Positions 17,246 through 25,342 of a stretch of DNA of 33,268 nucleotides are shown here, in pieces. Both the position numbers and the translations under genes were made by a program. How positions within the stretch are numbered: position 1 is the first letter of the stretch; each line of letters begins with the position of its first letter. The DNA comes from Bacteroidota bacterium (lineage in GTDB: Bacteria; Bacteroidota; Bacteroidia; Chitinophagales; Chitinophagaceae). The notes below the pieces were generated by a model. The model ran no database searches. It was given only the letters and a program-made list of their open reading frames with translations, and had not been told where the DNA came from. The stretch is from contig CANHHX010000021.1 in the NCBI GenBank assembly GCA_947461125.1, positions 1 through 33,268 of the forward strand, written 5' to 3'.

Positions 17246-17689
17246 ATGAAGGCAAAAATATTGATATTAACGGCAATTATTGTAACCATATTTGCTTGCA
17301 ATAAAGATACCTATACCACAAAACCCCAGCTCACTTTTAAGTCGGTAAACGGCAAAGTTTTTTCGGGAGCTACTGCCATCATTTTTTCATTGGAATTTAC
17401 AGATGCCGAAGGCGATATTTCAGATAGCATTTGGGTGCAAAAAGTAACCAAAACAAAAGGCTGTAATAATTTTAGCGACCGTGTAAAAATCCCGGCCTTC
17501 ACAGCAACCCCTAATTTAAGAGGCGTTTTTGAAGTGGGTTATAATACTGGATTTATTCCGGGCAGCATTAATACCACTATTCCAAGATGCGGTAAAAACG
17601 ATACTTGCTTTTTTAGATTTTGGGCTTCTGATAAAGCCAAAAATAAAAGTGACACGGTGGTATCTACCGACATTATTATCCTGAATTAA
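17246..17689 (+). CDS. Small lipoprotein, Ig-like/beta-sandwich, function unknown
   Basis: 147 residues. The lipoprotein signal ends TIFAC (Cys 18). The mature part is predicted all-beta: LTFKSVNGKVFSGATAIIFSLEFTDAEGDISDSIWV resembles an extracellular immunoglobulin or cadherin-like strand pattern with an acidic DAEGD turn of the calcium-binding kind. Two further cysteine pairs (KGCNNF, RCGKNDTCFF) could form disulfides. I do not recognise a named family. It lies in front of the M42 peptidase gene on the same strand with an 82 bp gap, so it may be separate from that operon. Confidence 0.6.
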   Translation: MKAKILILTAIIVTIFACNKDTYTTKPQLTFKSVNGKVFSGATAIIFSLEFTDAEGDISDSIWVQKVTKTKGCNNFSDRVKIPAFTATPNLRGVFEVGYNTGFIPGSINTTIPRCGKNDTCFFRFWASDKAKNKSDTVVSTDIIILN

Positions 17690-17771
17690 ACCTAATCCTT
17701 TTCATGTCCACTTTGTGGCAGCCTAAACGCTACCCTACTATTTTCTATACAATAAAGTGAAATTTAATATT

Positions 17772-18902
17772 ATGGCAACAAAAAAAACAAGTACAAAAAC
17801 GAAGAAAGAAAAAAAAGATGCAGTTGTTACAGCAGTATCCATGGCGTTTTTAAAAAATTATATCAACACTCCCTCTCCAGTTGGTTTTGAATCGGGTGGC
17901 CAAAAAGTGTGGCTCGAATACATAAAAAAATATACCGACGAAATTTTTACAGATCCATACGGCACCGCAGTGGGTGTGATTAATCCGGGTGCTCCATTTA
18001 AAGTAGTAATCGAAGCACATGCCGATGAAATCAGTTGGTTTGTAAATTATATCAATGACCAAGGTTTAATTTACTTAAAAAGAAATGGTGGTGTGGATCA
18101 CCAAATTGCACCTGCCAAAAGAGTTTGGATTCATGGAAAAAAAGGACCTGTTAAAGCGGTATTTGGATGGCCTGCGATTCATACGCGTTTAGGCAATCCG
18201 GACAGTAAAGAACAACAACCAAAAGTAGACAACCTAAGTTTAGACTGCGGTGCGAGAACAAAAAAAGAGGTTGAAGATTTAGGGATTCATATAGGCGCTG
18301 TGGTTACTTATGAAGAAGGCTTTGATGAACTAGCTAACGGCTATTACATTGGACGCGCTTTTGACAACCGTATTGGTGGATTTATGATTGCAGAAGTAGC
18401 CCGTTTATTAAAAGAGAATAAGAAAAAACTTCCTTTTTCATTGTATGTTGTTAACGCCGTACAAGAAGAAATTGGACTACGTGGCGCCGAAATGATTGCA
18501 CGCCGTATCAAACCAGACATTGCCATCATTACAGATGTTACGCACGATACCAGCACCCCAATGATTAGTAAAATTGTGGAAGGAGATATTCAGTGTGGCA
18601 AAGGACCATCACTAGCCTATGCACCTGCGATTCACAATAAATTATTAGCGGTGGTTGAAGAAGTTGCACAAAAAAATAAAATTCCAGTACAGTTTAGAAC
18701 CCTGAGCAGAAGTACTGGAACTGATACCGATAGTTTTGCCTATGCTAATGATGGATGTCCATCGGTACTTATTTCTATGCCACTCAGATACATGCATACC
18801 ACGGTAGAAATGATACATCACGATGACATCGAAGAAACCATCAAACTCATGTACCATACGCTTTTAACACTTACGCCTAAAACAAACCTGAGCTATCTAT
18901 AA
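17772..18902 (+). CDS. M42 family metallopeptidase (glutamyl/deblocking aminopeptidase type)
   Basis: 376 residues. A cobalt/zinc aminopeptidase that forms large tetrahedral shells in characterised relatives. Metal and catalytic residues are visible: VIEAHADEISW (first His/Asp), GRAFDNRIGGF (bridging Asp), VVNAVQEEIGLRGAE (catalytic Glu pair), ITDVTHDTS (Asp ligand) and RYMHTTVEMIHHDD (final His). The N-terminus carries a Lys/Thr-rich extension before the fold, with no signal peptide, so it is cytosolic. ATG at 17772 is chosen over a GTG five codons upstream. The glutamine amidotransferase gene starts 15 bp after the stop, so the two are probably one operon. Confidence 0.9.
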   Translation: MATKKTSTKTKKEKKDAVVTAVSMAFLKNYINTPSPVGFESGGQKVWLEYIKKYTDEIFTDPYGTAVGVINPGAPFKVVIEAHADEISWFVNYINDQGLIYLKRNGGVDHQIAPAKRVWIHGKKGPVKAVFGWPAIHTRLGNPDSKEQQPKVDNLSLDCGARTKKEVEDLGIHIGAVVTYEEGFDELANGYYIGRAFDNRIGGFMIAEVARLLKENKKKLPFSLYVVNAVQEEIGLRGAEMIARRIKPDIAIITDVTHDTSTPMISKIVEGDIQCGKGPSLAYAPAIHNKLLAVVEEVAQKNKIPVQFRTLSRSTGTDTDSFAYANDGCPSVLISMPLRYMHTTVEMIHHDDIEETIKLMYHTLLTLTPKTNLSYL

Positions 18903-18917
18903 CGCGTAAATAAAAAC

Positions 18918-19739
18918 ATGGAGCAAAACATTAAGGTTGCCGTACTCGATTTATATGATGGCGATGCCAATGAGGGTATGCGTTGTATTCATGAACTTGT
19001 TCACGCCTGGGCTGCACAAAAAAATCTGGCACTCACTTATCAGGTATTTGATGTAAGACAAGCATTAGAAACACCTGACACCAGTTTTGATATTTATATT
19101 TCAAGTGGAGGACCCGGCTCTCCACTTGACTCCAATGATACCAAATGGGAAACCGCTTATTTTGACTGGCTAGAAAGCATGGAGATTTGGAATAGCGAAC
19201 ATGAAAAACCCAAACATGTATTTTTTATATGCCATAGTTTTCAACTTGCTTGTAAATATTATCATGTAGGCACGGTTTGCAAAAGAAAATCAACTGCTTT
19301 TGGCGTTTTTCCGGTACACCCAACAACAGCGGGTATTTCAGACCCTCTTTTTGCCGGATTAAACAACCCATTTTACGGCGTAGACAGCAGGGATTTTCAG
19401 GTGATAGAGCCAAACGATGATATCATTGAAGCGATGGGCGCTTCTATTTTAGCCATCGAAAAAGAACGCCCACACGTGCCATATGAAAGAGCCATTATGG
19501 CCCTTCGTTTTAGCCCTTATTTTGTAGGCACCCAGTTTCATGCAGAAGTAGACGCCCCGGGTATGCATTTGTATTTACTACAAGAAGATAAAAAAAGCAT
19601 TGTTACAGAAAATCATGGTATCGAAAAATGGCAATCCATGGTAGATCAGGTATTAGACCCAGAAAAAATTATGCTTACCTATAATACTATTTTGCCTAAT
19701 TTTTTAAACCAGGCCATTCTTGATGCGACTGCTCATTAA
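18918..19739 (+). CDS. Class I glutamine amidotransferase domain protein (stand-alone)
   Basis: 273 residues. A class I GATase fold: SSGGPGSP (64-69), a nucleophile-elbow Cys 105 in FFICHSFQLA, and the His/Glu pair in GTQFHAEVD (His 208, Glu 210). The triad is therefore present, though the elbow is ICHSFQ rather than the common GxCxGxQ. Such domains hydrolyse glutamine to supply ammonia to a partner synthetase; no synthetase domain is fused. The best partner candidate is the ATP-grasp-like protein beginning 11 bp downstream. It is not a normal GMP synthase or anthranilate synthase subunit, as those partners are absent. Function is inferred from fold and context. A C-terminal extension of about 50 residues follows the triad. 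Confidence 0.75.
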   Translation: MEQNIKVAVLDLYDGDANEGMRCIHELVHAWAAQKNLALTYQVFDVRQALETPDTSFDIYISSGGPGSPLDSNDTKWETAYFDWLESMEIWNSEHEKPKHVFFICHSFQLACKYYHVGTVCKRKSTAFGVFPVHPTTAGISDPLFAGLNNPFYGVDSRDFQVIEPNDDIIEAMGASILAIEKERPHVPYERAIMALRFSPYFVGTQFHAEVDAPGMHLYLLQEDKKSIVTENHGIEKWQSMVDQVLDPEKIMLTYNTILPNFLNQAILDATAH

Positions 19740-19750
19740 ATTCAAATGCC

Positions 19751-20956
19751 ATGGTGCCTGATCAAAGAAATACTTTCAATCAAAATTTTTCGGAACACAA
19801 TTACCAGCAGTTGTTATCCGAATTAAACAAAGACTTTGAAGGCGCCATCGATTTTAGAGTTGCAGAAACACCCGTTTTTTTAGACGCAGATTGTAATCAG
19901 CAAATGCTAGATACCTGCGATTACATCATTGATAAAATTGTAGATTCAAATTTTACGGAACAAACAAACGGCGCAATACCAGCTAATAAAAACGTACCCA
20001 ACCAAACGGGACATCCGCATTTTTTAGCTTTTGATTTTGGCATTTGCCTAAATGAACAAAACAATATTGTACCACAGCTTATAGAAATGCAGGGTTTTGC
20101 TAGCCTGTTTGGCTATCAGACACAGCTGGATGATGCCATGCGTAGTTCGTACGAGATTCCTGGTCAATTCACAGCGTACTATAATGGCCTAACTAAAACT
20201 TCATACCTACAAAAGCTACAGTCCATAATTGCAGGAAAGCATGATCCTAAACATGTGGTGTTACTTGAAATAAAACCACACACGCAAAAAACGAGGATTG
20301 ATTTTTATTGTACTGCTGCATATACCGGCATTGCCATTGTTTGTATCACCGAGCTAATCAAAGAAGGAAACACACTATTTTACAAAAACAACGCAGGCGA
20401 AAAAATTGAAATCAAAAGAATTTACAACCGAATCATTTTTGATGAACTAGATCAAATGCCAGCGGATATAAAAGAGGCAGGACGCCTATTGTTTGAAAAC
20501 CTAAACGTAGAATGGGCCGGGCACCCCAACTGGTTTTACCGCATCAGTAAATACACCATGCCTTTACTACAACATCCAAATATCCCTACTAGCTATTATG
20601 TAAACAAACTAGCAAGCATTCCAGAAGATCTAGAAAACTATGTACTAAAACCACTCTTTTCTTTTGCAGGAAGCGGCGTTGTCATTGATGTAACTAAAAA
20701 GGATATAGAGGATTTACCGGATCCAGCAAATTGGATGCTTCAAAAAAAAGTAAACTACGAACCCATAATTAAAACGCCAACTACGCCAGCAAAAGTAGAA
20801 ATTAGATTACTTTATTTGTGGGAGCAAGGAGCTGCTAGGCCTTTTCCAGCTATTAACATAGCAAGGCTCAGTAAAGGAAAAATGATTGGGGTTCGCTACA
20901 ACCAAAACGAAACATGGGTTGGTGGAAGTATTGCTTATGCGGCTGTAACAAGCTAA
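19751..20956 (+). CDS. ATP-grasp-like protein, uncharacterised, partner of the glutamine amidotransferase
   Basis: 401 residues, not a family I can name. The C-terminal half looks like an ATP-grasp fold: NYVLKPLFSFAGSGVVIDV (297-314, Lys plus flexible Gly loop), WMLQKKVNYEP (328-338), KVEIRLLYLW (348-357, metal-binding Glu) and NIARLSKGKMIGVRYNQNET (369-388, Asn/Arg after the substrate loop). The N-terminal half (HPHFLAFDFGICL, PQLIEMQGFASLFGYQ) could be a pre-ATP-grasp domain. ATP-grasp enzymes join a carboxylate to an amine through an acyl-phosphate. With the amidotransferase 11 bp upstream, an amide-forming reaction is a reasonable inference. The gene ends four bases from the convergent helical-repeat gene. 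Confidence 0.6.
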   Translation: MVPDQRNTFNQNFSEHNYQQLLSELNKDFEGAIDFRVAETPVFLDADCNQQMLDTCDYIIDKIVDSNFTEQTNGAIPANKNVPNQTGHPHFLAFDFGICLNEQNNIVPQLIEMQGFASLFGYQTQLDDAMRSSYEIPGQFTAYYNGLTKTSYLQKLQSIIAGKHDPKHVVLLEIKPHTQKTRIDFYCTAAYTGIAIVCITELIKEGNTLFYKNNAGEKIEIKRIYNRIIFDELDQMPADIKEAGRLLFENLNVEWAGHPNWFYRISKYTMPLLQHPNIPTSYYVNKLASIPEDLENYVLKPLFSFAGSGVVIDVTKKDIEDLPDPANWMLQKKVNYEPIIKTPTTPAKVEIRLLYLWEQGAARPFPAINIARLSKGKMIGVRYNQNETWVGGSIAYAAVTS

Positions 20957-20960
20957 ATTA

Positions 20961-22514
20961 CTAACGGTGCGGGCTCTTCAAATACTTCGCATAAATAATC
21001 TCACTCATTGTTTTGTTTTCAACCTTACTTTCTAACCAAGAAATAACGTCGAGATAAGCAAAAGCACGTGTTTCAAATCTGGACTTCTCGTACTTTTTAA
21101 CCTTGGCTAAAAACTCCTGCAATGCCTGCGTTACTTTACGGGACGGATCTTTAAAAGATCCGCGTAAAAATGCAAACATCTCCTCTTCTATCACGGTCAG
21201 GTTTTCCATTTTTGCCATAAACCTGTACACCGATTTTATCAGTGAACTTTCAATGAGTTCGATATTTCCAAGTTCATAATGTGCTATCATATGCAGTAGT
21301 CGCGCGTAACACTGCAAATCACCCCTTAAATCTATATGATCATTAATAATACGCCTTAAATAATCGATAGATGTGGCATAGTCACCAGCGCCAAAATACA
21401 GGGTGGCAATCTTATAATTGAATACCAAAATGCGGTGCTGGTCTAAATAAATTTCTAGTGCTTTTAATTCTTTGACCAACGCGGGCACATGCTGCAGCCC
21501 TTCTTTAAATGTGCCCTGCATCAAATGATTGTTAAGCTTGGCACTATTGATGTATACAAATGAATTGACCCTAAAAATATCGTGCTTATTGGGTAGCTCC
21601 GACAAAGCAAATTTTTCAAAATGCGCTAGTATAATATCAAACTTTTGAAAATTACGTAAGTCAAAATGTGCATTGAGTAAAATATGCATCGACTTAATAT
21701 AATGCCCCGTTTCAATCTCAATCATTTCTTTGTTGGATTCAAAAAGATCAAACCAACGCTGCGCATACTTATAATACATGATAAAGTCTTGCCTAATAAA
21801 TGCATACCAGCAATAACTCTGGTACAAATAAAGCCGCTCATAAAATCCGGTGAGCTGTGCAGCATTCGCAGGCAAGGCTTCTTTAAAAAATGTTTTAATA
21901 CCTATTTCATCGGCTTCATTACGCGCATGACCATTTTGCACAAACCAACTATATAGTTGAAGCGCCAAATTAGAAAGCTGGGTAATTACTTTTCGTTTGT
22001 CATTTACCTGATTGGCCTGCTGCGTTAACTGGCCAGCACGGTCTGTCATACTTCTAGTGATATGAAGCGTCTCAATCTTTTTTTCTAGTGATATGATCTG
22101 AATTAAAAAGCTATCCTGATGGTATTGTTGCGCGAGTATCTTTGCCTTATCCAAAATTTTTAAACTCTGGTGGTAGAGGCCCTTACTATATAAAATACGG
22201 GCATAGTCGAGTTGCTCGTGGAGTTGTAAATCTACACTATCATTACTTTTTAAAAGGCGTAAACTAGCCAACACCTGCTTGTATAAATGTGTTTTTAAAT
22301 TGGCCAACTGGGGCTTTTCTATCGAGCTCAGCTTTTTAAGTAAAAGCCGCTCGTCATACTCAGGTAGCGCTGCTACCGCATCAAATAGTTGAATGATTTT
22401 GAGGTCTTCTTTTGCCGAATTTCTCTTGATATAGAGCTTAAAATGCCGCTTCTCCGCTTTTTCAAGGGAGTGAATTAACTGAAATAAAGGATCCACTAAT
22501 CGGTTGGACATCAT
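20961..22514 (-). CDS. Large helical-repeat (TPR-like) protein, function unknown
   Basis: 517 residues, almost wholly alpha-helical, with no signal peptide or membrane helix, so cytosolic. Paired-helix patterns resemble tetratricopeptide repeats: DYARILYSKGLYHQSLKILD (about 102-121), YSWFVQNGHARNEADEIGI, and FNYKIATLYFGAGDYATSID (about 363-382). The N-terminus (LFQLIHSLEKAEKRHFKLYI) is a basic helical motif. I cannot assign a named family or role. TPR-like proteins are usually scaffolds. It has its own promoter at 22560-22589, facing a divergent promoter for the small RNA candidate. Confidence 0.65.
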   Translation of the reverse strand: MMSNRLVDPLFQLIHSLEKAEKRHFKLYIKRNSAKEDLKIIQLFDAVAALPEYDERLLLKKLSSIEKPQLANLKTHLYKQVLASLRLLKSNDSVDLQLHEQLDYARILYSKGLYHQSLKILDKAKILAQQYHQDSFLIQIISLEKKIETLHITRSMTDRAGQLTQQANQVNDKRKVITQLSNLALQLYSWFVQNGHARNEADEIGIKTFFKEALPANAAQLTGFYERLYLYQSYCWYAFIRQDFIMYYKYAQRWFDLFESNKEMIEIETGHYIKSMHILLNAHFDLRNFQKFDIILAHFEKFALSELPNKHDIFRVNSFVYINSAKLNNHLMQGTFKEGLQHVPALVKELKALEIYLDQHRILVFNYKIATLYFGAGDYATSIDYLRRIINDHIDLRGDLQCYARLLHMIAHYELGNIELIESSLIKSVYRFMAKMENLTVIEEEMFAFLRGSFKDPSRKVTQALQEFLAKVKKYEKSRFETRAFAYLDVISWLESKVENKTMSEIIYAKYLKSPHR

Positions 22515-22559
22515 ATCGGGTTTACAAAAAAATCCAGTAATAGCAAGGCTTTCAGACTA

Positions 22560-22589
22560 CAAAGATACATTTAAGCGTAATATTCTTAA
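22560..22589 (-). promoter_or_regulatory. Promoter of the helical-repeat gene
   Basis: On the minus strand TATCTTTG (22560-22567) is a perfect -7 element, with TTA (22587-22589) at exactly 19 bases as a near-match -33. The leader to the ATG at 22514 would be about 40 nt. Confidence 0.6.
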
Positions 22590-22599
22590 CATTAAGTTG

Positions 22600-22631
22600 T
22601 TTTTGAACAGCACAGTAACAATGTATCTTTG
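22600..22631 (+). promoter_or_regulatory. Strong promoter of the small RNA candidate
   Basis: TTTTTG (22600-22605), an 18-base spacer, then TATCTTTG (22624-22631). Both boxes match the Bacteroidota consensus. It faces away from the helical-repeat promoter, and no protein gene follows on this strand before the terminator. Confidence 0.7.
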
Positions 22632-22636
22632 TGGTA

Positions 22637-22763
22637 ACAAAAGCAAAAAACAGGTTCCCTGTTAAAAATATAGGTACTCATTCTTAAACGGTACCAACAA
22701 GTTTCATATGGCAAGCAATCGTAAAAAAGGTCGTTCCGTTTCCACGGAGGGACCATTTTTTTT
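22637..22763 (+). ncRNA. Candidate structured small RNA
   Basis: Inferred transcript of about 125 nt between a strong promoter and an intrinsic terminator, with no convincing coding sequence. It folds by eye into three hairpins: AACAGG (22649-22654) with CCTGTT (22658-22663); GGTAC (22673-22677) with GTACC (22691-22695); and the terminator stem (22729-22754). I do not recognise an Rfam family; it does not look like 6S, tmRNA or RNase P. The start is estimated from the -7 box. Confidence 0.55.
22723..22763. terminator. Bidirectional intrinsic terminator
   Basis: Stem 22729-22739 pairs with 22744-22754 (one mismatch, one G-T pair) around a TTCC loop. Eight T residues follow on the plus strand (22756-22763). 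Six A residues precede (22723-22728), giving six U on the minus strand, so it can end both the small RNA and the cmk transcript. Confidence 0.8.
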
Positions 22764-22786
22764 ATAGGCATGTCAAATATAATCCA

Positions 22787-23470
22787 TTAAGCATTCGCTA
22801 TTCGTTCCTGGGCCCAGGAAAGCGCCAAATCAAGTTGTTCATCTCTAGTTAAGTTACTGTTGTCTAAAACAAGCGCATCATGAGCCTGTTTTAAAGGGCT
22901 AAACTCCCTAGTAGAATCGATATGATCCCGCATTTCTAAATTGGCCTGAATTTCGGCTTTGGTTATAGCGGGGTCTTTTGCTACCAGCTCCTGGTAACGT
23001 CGCTCAACGCGTACTTCGGGAGAAGCAGTTACAAATATTTTGAGTTCGGCACCTGGAAAAACAGCCGTACCAATATCCCTTCCATCCATAACAATGCCTT
23101 TTTGTGTGCCCATTAATTGCTGCTGTGCTACACTAAAAATGCGCACGGGCTCAAGCGCTGCAACCTGGCTTACATTGTTGCTTACTTCTAATCCTCTAAT
23201 TTCTTCCTCTACATTTTCGTTGTTCAAATACATATCCGCCCTACCCGTTTGTTCATTGAGTTTAAATACTAAATGAATATGTGTAAGGGCTTCTATGACT
23301 GCATCAGAATTTGTTACATCAATACGGTGTCTAATAAAATAAAGGGTGATTGCACGGTACATCGCACCACTATCAATAAACACATAGTTTAAATGCGCTG
23401 CCATTTGTTTGGCAAGGGTACTTTTACCACATGAAGAATATCCGTCTAGTGTAATGATGATTTTTTTCAT
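22787..23470 (-). CDS. cmk: Cytidylate kinase
   Basis: 227 residues. It phosphorylates CMP and dCMP with ATP. The P-loop is GYSSCGKST (residues 10-18); FIDSGAMYRAIT and VMDGRDIGTAVFPGAELKIF are the standard CMP-binding and Arg/Asp motifs, and KLNEQTGRADMYLNNENV is the CMP-domain insert. Normal bacterial length. It starts two bases after the mrp stop, so the two are co-transcribed. The bidirectional terminator at 22723-22763 lies just beyond its stop. No rpsA or ispH gene follows, though cmk often neighbours those. Confidence 0.95.
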   Translation of the reverse strand: MKKIIITLDGYSSCGKSTLAKQMAAHLNYVFIDSGAMYRAITLYFIRHRIDVTNSDAVIEALTHIHLVFKLNEQTGRADMYLNNENVEEEIRGLEVSNNVSQVAALEPVRIFSVAQQQLMGTQKGIVMDGRDIGTAVFPGAELKIFVTASPEVRVERRYQELVAKDPAITKAEIQANLEMRDHIDSTREFSPLKQAHDALVLDNSNLTRDEQLDLALSWAQERIANA

Positions 23471-23472
23471 GC

Positions 23473-24567
23473 TTACACTTCTGTTTTAATCACTTGCGTT
23501 GCAGGTACACCCGCATTTCTGATGGCAATATTTCTTACTGCTTGCGCCGTAATATTTCTAAATGCTTGCTTGCTAATTTCATCGGTACCCATCATGGCCG
23601 GAACGCCTTCATCACCCCCTTCTCTAATAGATTGTACCAGTGGAATTTGACCTAAAAATGCAAGGTCATATTCTTCGGCTAATTTTTTACCGCCCTCTTT
23701 TCCAAACAAATAATATTTGTTGTTAGGTAATTCTGCTGGCGTAAAATAAGCCATGTTTTCGGCGAGTCCAATAATAGGCACATTAATTTGCGCCTGACCA
23801 AACATCGCAATCCCTTTTTTAGCATCTGCAAGAGCTACGGCCTGCGGGGTTGTAACAATCACCACTCCCGTTACCGGAACGGTTTGCATGAGCGTTAAAT
23901 GAATATCACCAGTGCCTGGTGGCATATCAATAATTAAATAATCGAGAGGGCCCCAGTCTACTTCTGTAACAAATTGTTTGATAGCGCTACTTGCCATTGG
24001 ACCTCTCCATACCACTGCATTTTTTTCATCAACCAGTAGTCCAATACTCATTAATTTAATGCCGTATTTTTCGAGTGGCACAATGTATCCTTTGCCATCT
24101 ATATCTTTCATCATTGGACGCGCACCACGCACACCAAACATGATCGGAACACTAGGTCCATAAATATCGGCGTCCATAAGTCCAACACTGGCGCCACCTT
24201 CCGCAAGAGCAAGTGCAATATTTGCAGAAACAGTGCTTTTACCTACACCCCCTTTCCCACTCACTACTGCAATAATATTTTTAACACCACTTAATATTTG
24301 TAAATTTTCTTTTCGGGTAGAAGTGGTATTGGCTGTAAAGTTTACCTGAACATTTGCTTCTTTATTCACAAGCAGTTTTACTGCATTTTCACTGGCCGTG
24401 CGCATCATGTCTTTCATGGGGCAAGCAGGCGTTGTAAGCACAATGGTAAAACTCACATCGTTGCCATTAATTTTCACATCTTTCACCATATTTAAGGTGA
24501 CAAGGTCTTTTCCTAAATCGGGCTCCTGTACATTACTAAGGGCCTGTAAAATCGCTTCTTCGGTCAT
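23473..24567 (-). CDS. mrp: Mrp/NBP35-family P-loop ATPase (iron-sulfur carrier type)
   Basis: 364 residues. An N-terminal MIP18/DUF59 domain (residues 1-80, with TTPACPMKDMM) is followed by a deviant Walker A SGKGGVGKST (103-112), LMDADIYGPSVPIMFG, and LDYLIIDMPPGTGDIHLTL. Mrp proteins carry or insert iron-sulfur clusters. The C-terminal CxxC that binds the bridging cluster in ApbC/Nbp35 is missing: where it is expected the sequence reads ENMAYFTPAELPNNKYYLFG. The ATG at 24567 is preferred to a GTG two codons upstream. It forms an operon with cmk, and a good -7 element lies at 24606-24613. Confidence 0.9.
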   Translation of the reverse strand: MTEEAILQALSNVQEPDLGKDLVTLNMVKDVKINGNDVSFTIVLTTPACPMKDMMRTASENAVKLLVNKEANVQVNFTANTTSTRKENLQILSGVKNIIAVVSGKGGVGKSTVSANIALALAEGGASVGLMDADIYGPSVPIMFGVRGARPMMKDIDGKGYIVPLEKYGIKLMSIGLLVDEKNAVVWRGPMASSAIKQFVTEVDWGPLDYLIIDMPPGTGDIHLTLMQTVPVTGVVIVTTPQAVALADAKKGIAMFGQAQINVPIIGLAENMAYFTPAELPNNKYYLFGKEGGKKLAEEYDLAFLGQIPLVQSIREGGDEGVPAMMGTDEISKQAFRNITAQAVRNIAIRNAGVPATQVIKTEV

Positions 24568-24605
24568 GGTCACGCAAGTTTTTGTTAAAATAAGCTAGAA
24601 GTGTG

Positions 24606-24613
24606 CAAAGTTA
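24606..24613 (-). promoter_or_regulatory. -7 element of mrp-cmk
   Basis: TAACTTTG on the minus strand fits TAnnTTTG perfectly. The leader to the mrp ATG would be about 32 nt. No clear -33 TTG at 19 bases. Confidence 0.45.
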
Positions 24614-24680
24614 ATTGCTGTAGCCCTTACTTTGCCATAAACAAGCCCATTTATTGACTTTTTATTGTCAAAACCATTCG

Positions 24681-24688
24681 TATTTTTG
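24681..24688 (+). promoter_or_regulatory. -7 element of the CarboxypepD_reg-like gene
   Basis: TATTTTTG fits TAnnTTTG and ends five bases before the ATG at 24694, so the transcript would be nearly leaderless from that ATG, or start just ahead of a second ATG at 24703. Candidate TTG boxes at 24654 and 24665 are off the usual spacing. Confidence 0.35.
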
Positions 24689-24693
24689 AGCCG

Positions 24694-25338
24694 ATGAATA
24701 AAATGCTACGCATCCTTCTTATTGCCATTGCCTTTTGTAGCCTAAATAAGGTTAAGGCACAAAATACGGCCTACAGAGATTCGGTTGTGCAACTGTATGG
24801 GGTAGTGATGACCGCCGATAGTTTAAGAGGCATCCCTTCTGCTAGTATTATTGTTGAAGGAAAAGGAAGAGGTACCATTACCAGCCCTGATGGGGTATTT
24901 TCTATTGCAGTTTTAAAAGGAGATAAAATCACTTTTTCTTGTGTTGGCTTTAAAGATAGACGCATTGATATTCCAGCCAACCTCACCGAAAATCAGTACA
25001 GCGTTATTCAACTCATGGTAAGTGATACTGTTTATTTACCAGCCACTATTTTAAGGCCAAGACCCACACGTGAGCAATTCGAAAGAGACTTTGTAAACAA
25101 CAAAGTAAATGATGACATGTATGAAGTGGCTAGAAAAAATACAGACGAAGCGCGCAATAGAATTTTACTCAACTCCCTACCTTCCGATGGAAGAGAAGCA
25201 GTCAATTATCAGTTACGTCAACAAGCCAATAAATATTATTATGCTGGACAAATTCCACCTATGAATATTTTAAATCCAGCAGCTTGGGCCGATTTTATTA
25301 GGTCGTGGAAACGTGGCGATTATAAGCGAAAAAAATAG
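24694..25338 (+). CDS. CarboxypepD_reg-like (carboxypeptidase regulatory-like) domain secreted protein
   Basis: 214 residues. The signal peptide is cleaved near KVKAQ-NT (residue 23). A single seven-strand beta domain follows (residues 32-110): VVQLYGVVMTADSLRGIPSASIIVEGKGRGTITSPDGVFSI, written in part as SIIVEGKGRGTITSPDGVF and ISFSCVGFKDRRIDIP-like. This is the domain found at the N-terminus of SusC/TonB receptors. Here it stands alone with a helical, charged C-terminus (REQFERDFVNNKVNDDMYEV). Envelope location is inferred; function unknown. The 3-hydroxyacyl-CoA dehydrogenase gene begins four bases after its stop. Confidence 0.8.
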   Translation: MNKMLRILLIAIAFCSLNKVKAQNTAYRDSVVQLYGVVMTADSLRGIPSASIIVEGKGRGTITSPDGVFSIAVLKGDKITFSCVGFKDRRIDIPANLTENQYSVIQLMVSDTVYLPATILRPRPTREQFERDFVNNKVNDDMYEVARKNTDEARNRILLNSLPSDGREAVNYQLRQQANKYYYAGQIPPMNILNPAAWADFIRSWKRGDYKRKK

Positions 25339-25342
25339 TTTT

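Noticed and set aside
22708..22767. Tiny open frame of 19 codons (MASNRKKGRS...) inside the small RNA candidate.
   Set aside because: Its last codons run through the terminator stem and T-run, and the stop lies past the likely transcript end, so it probably is not translated.
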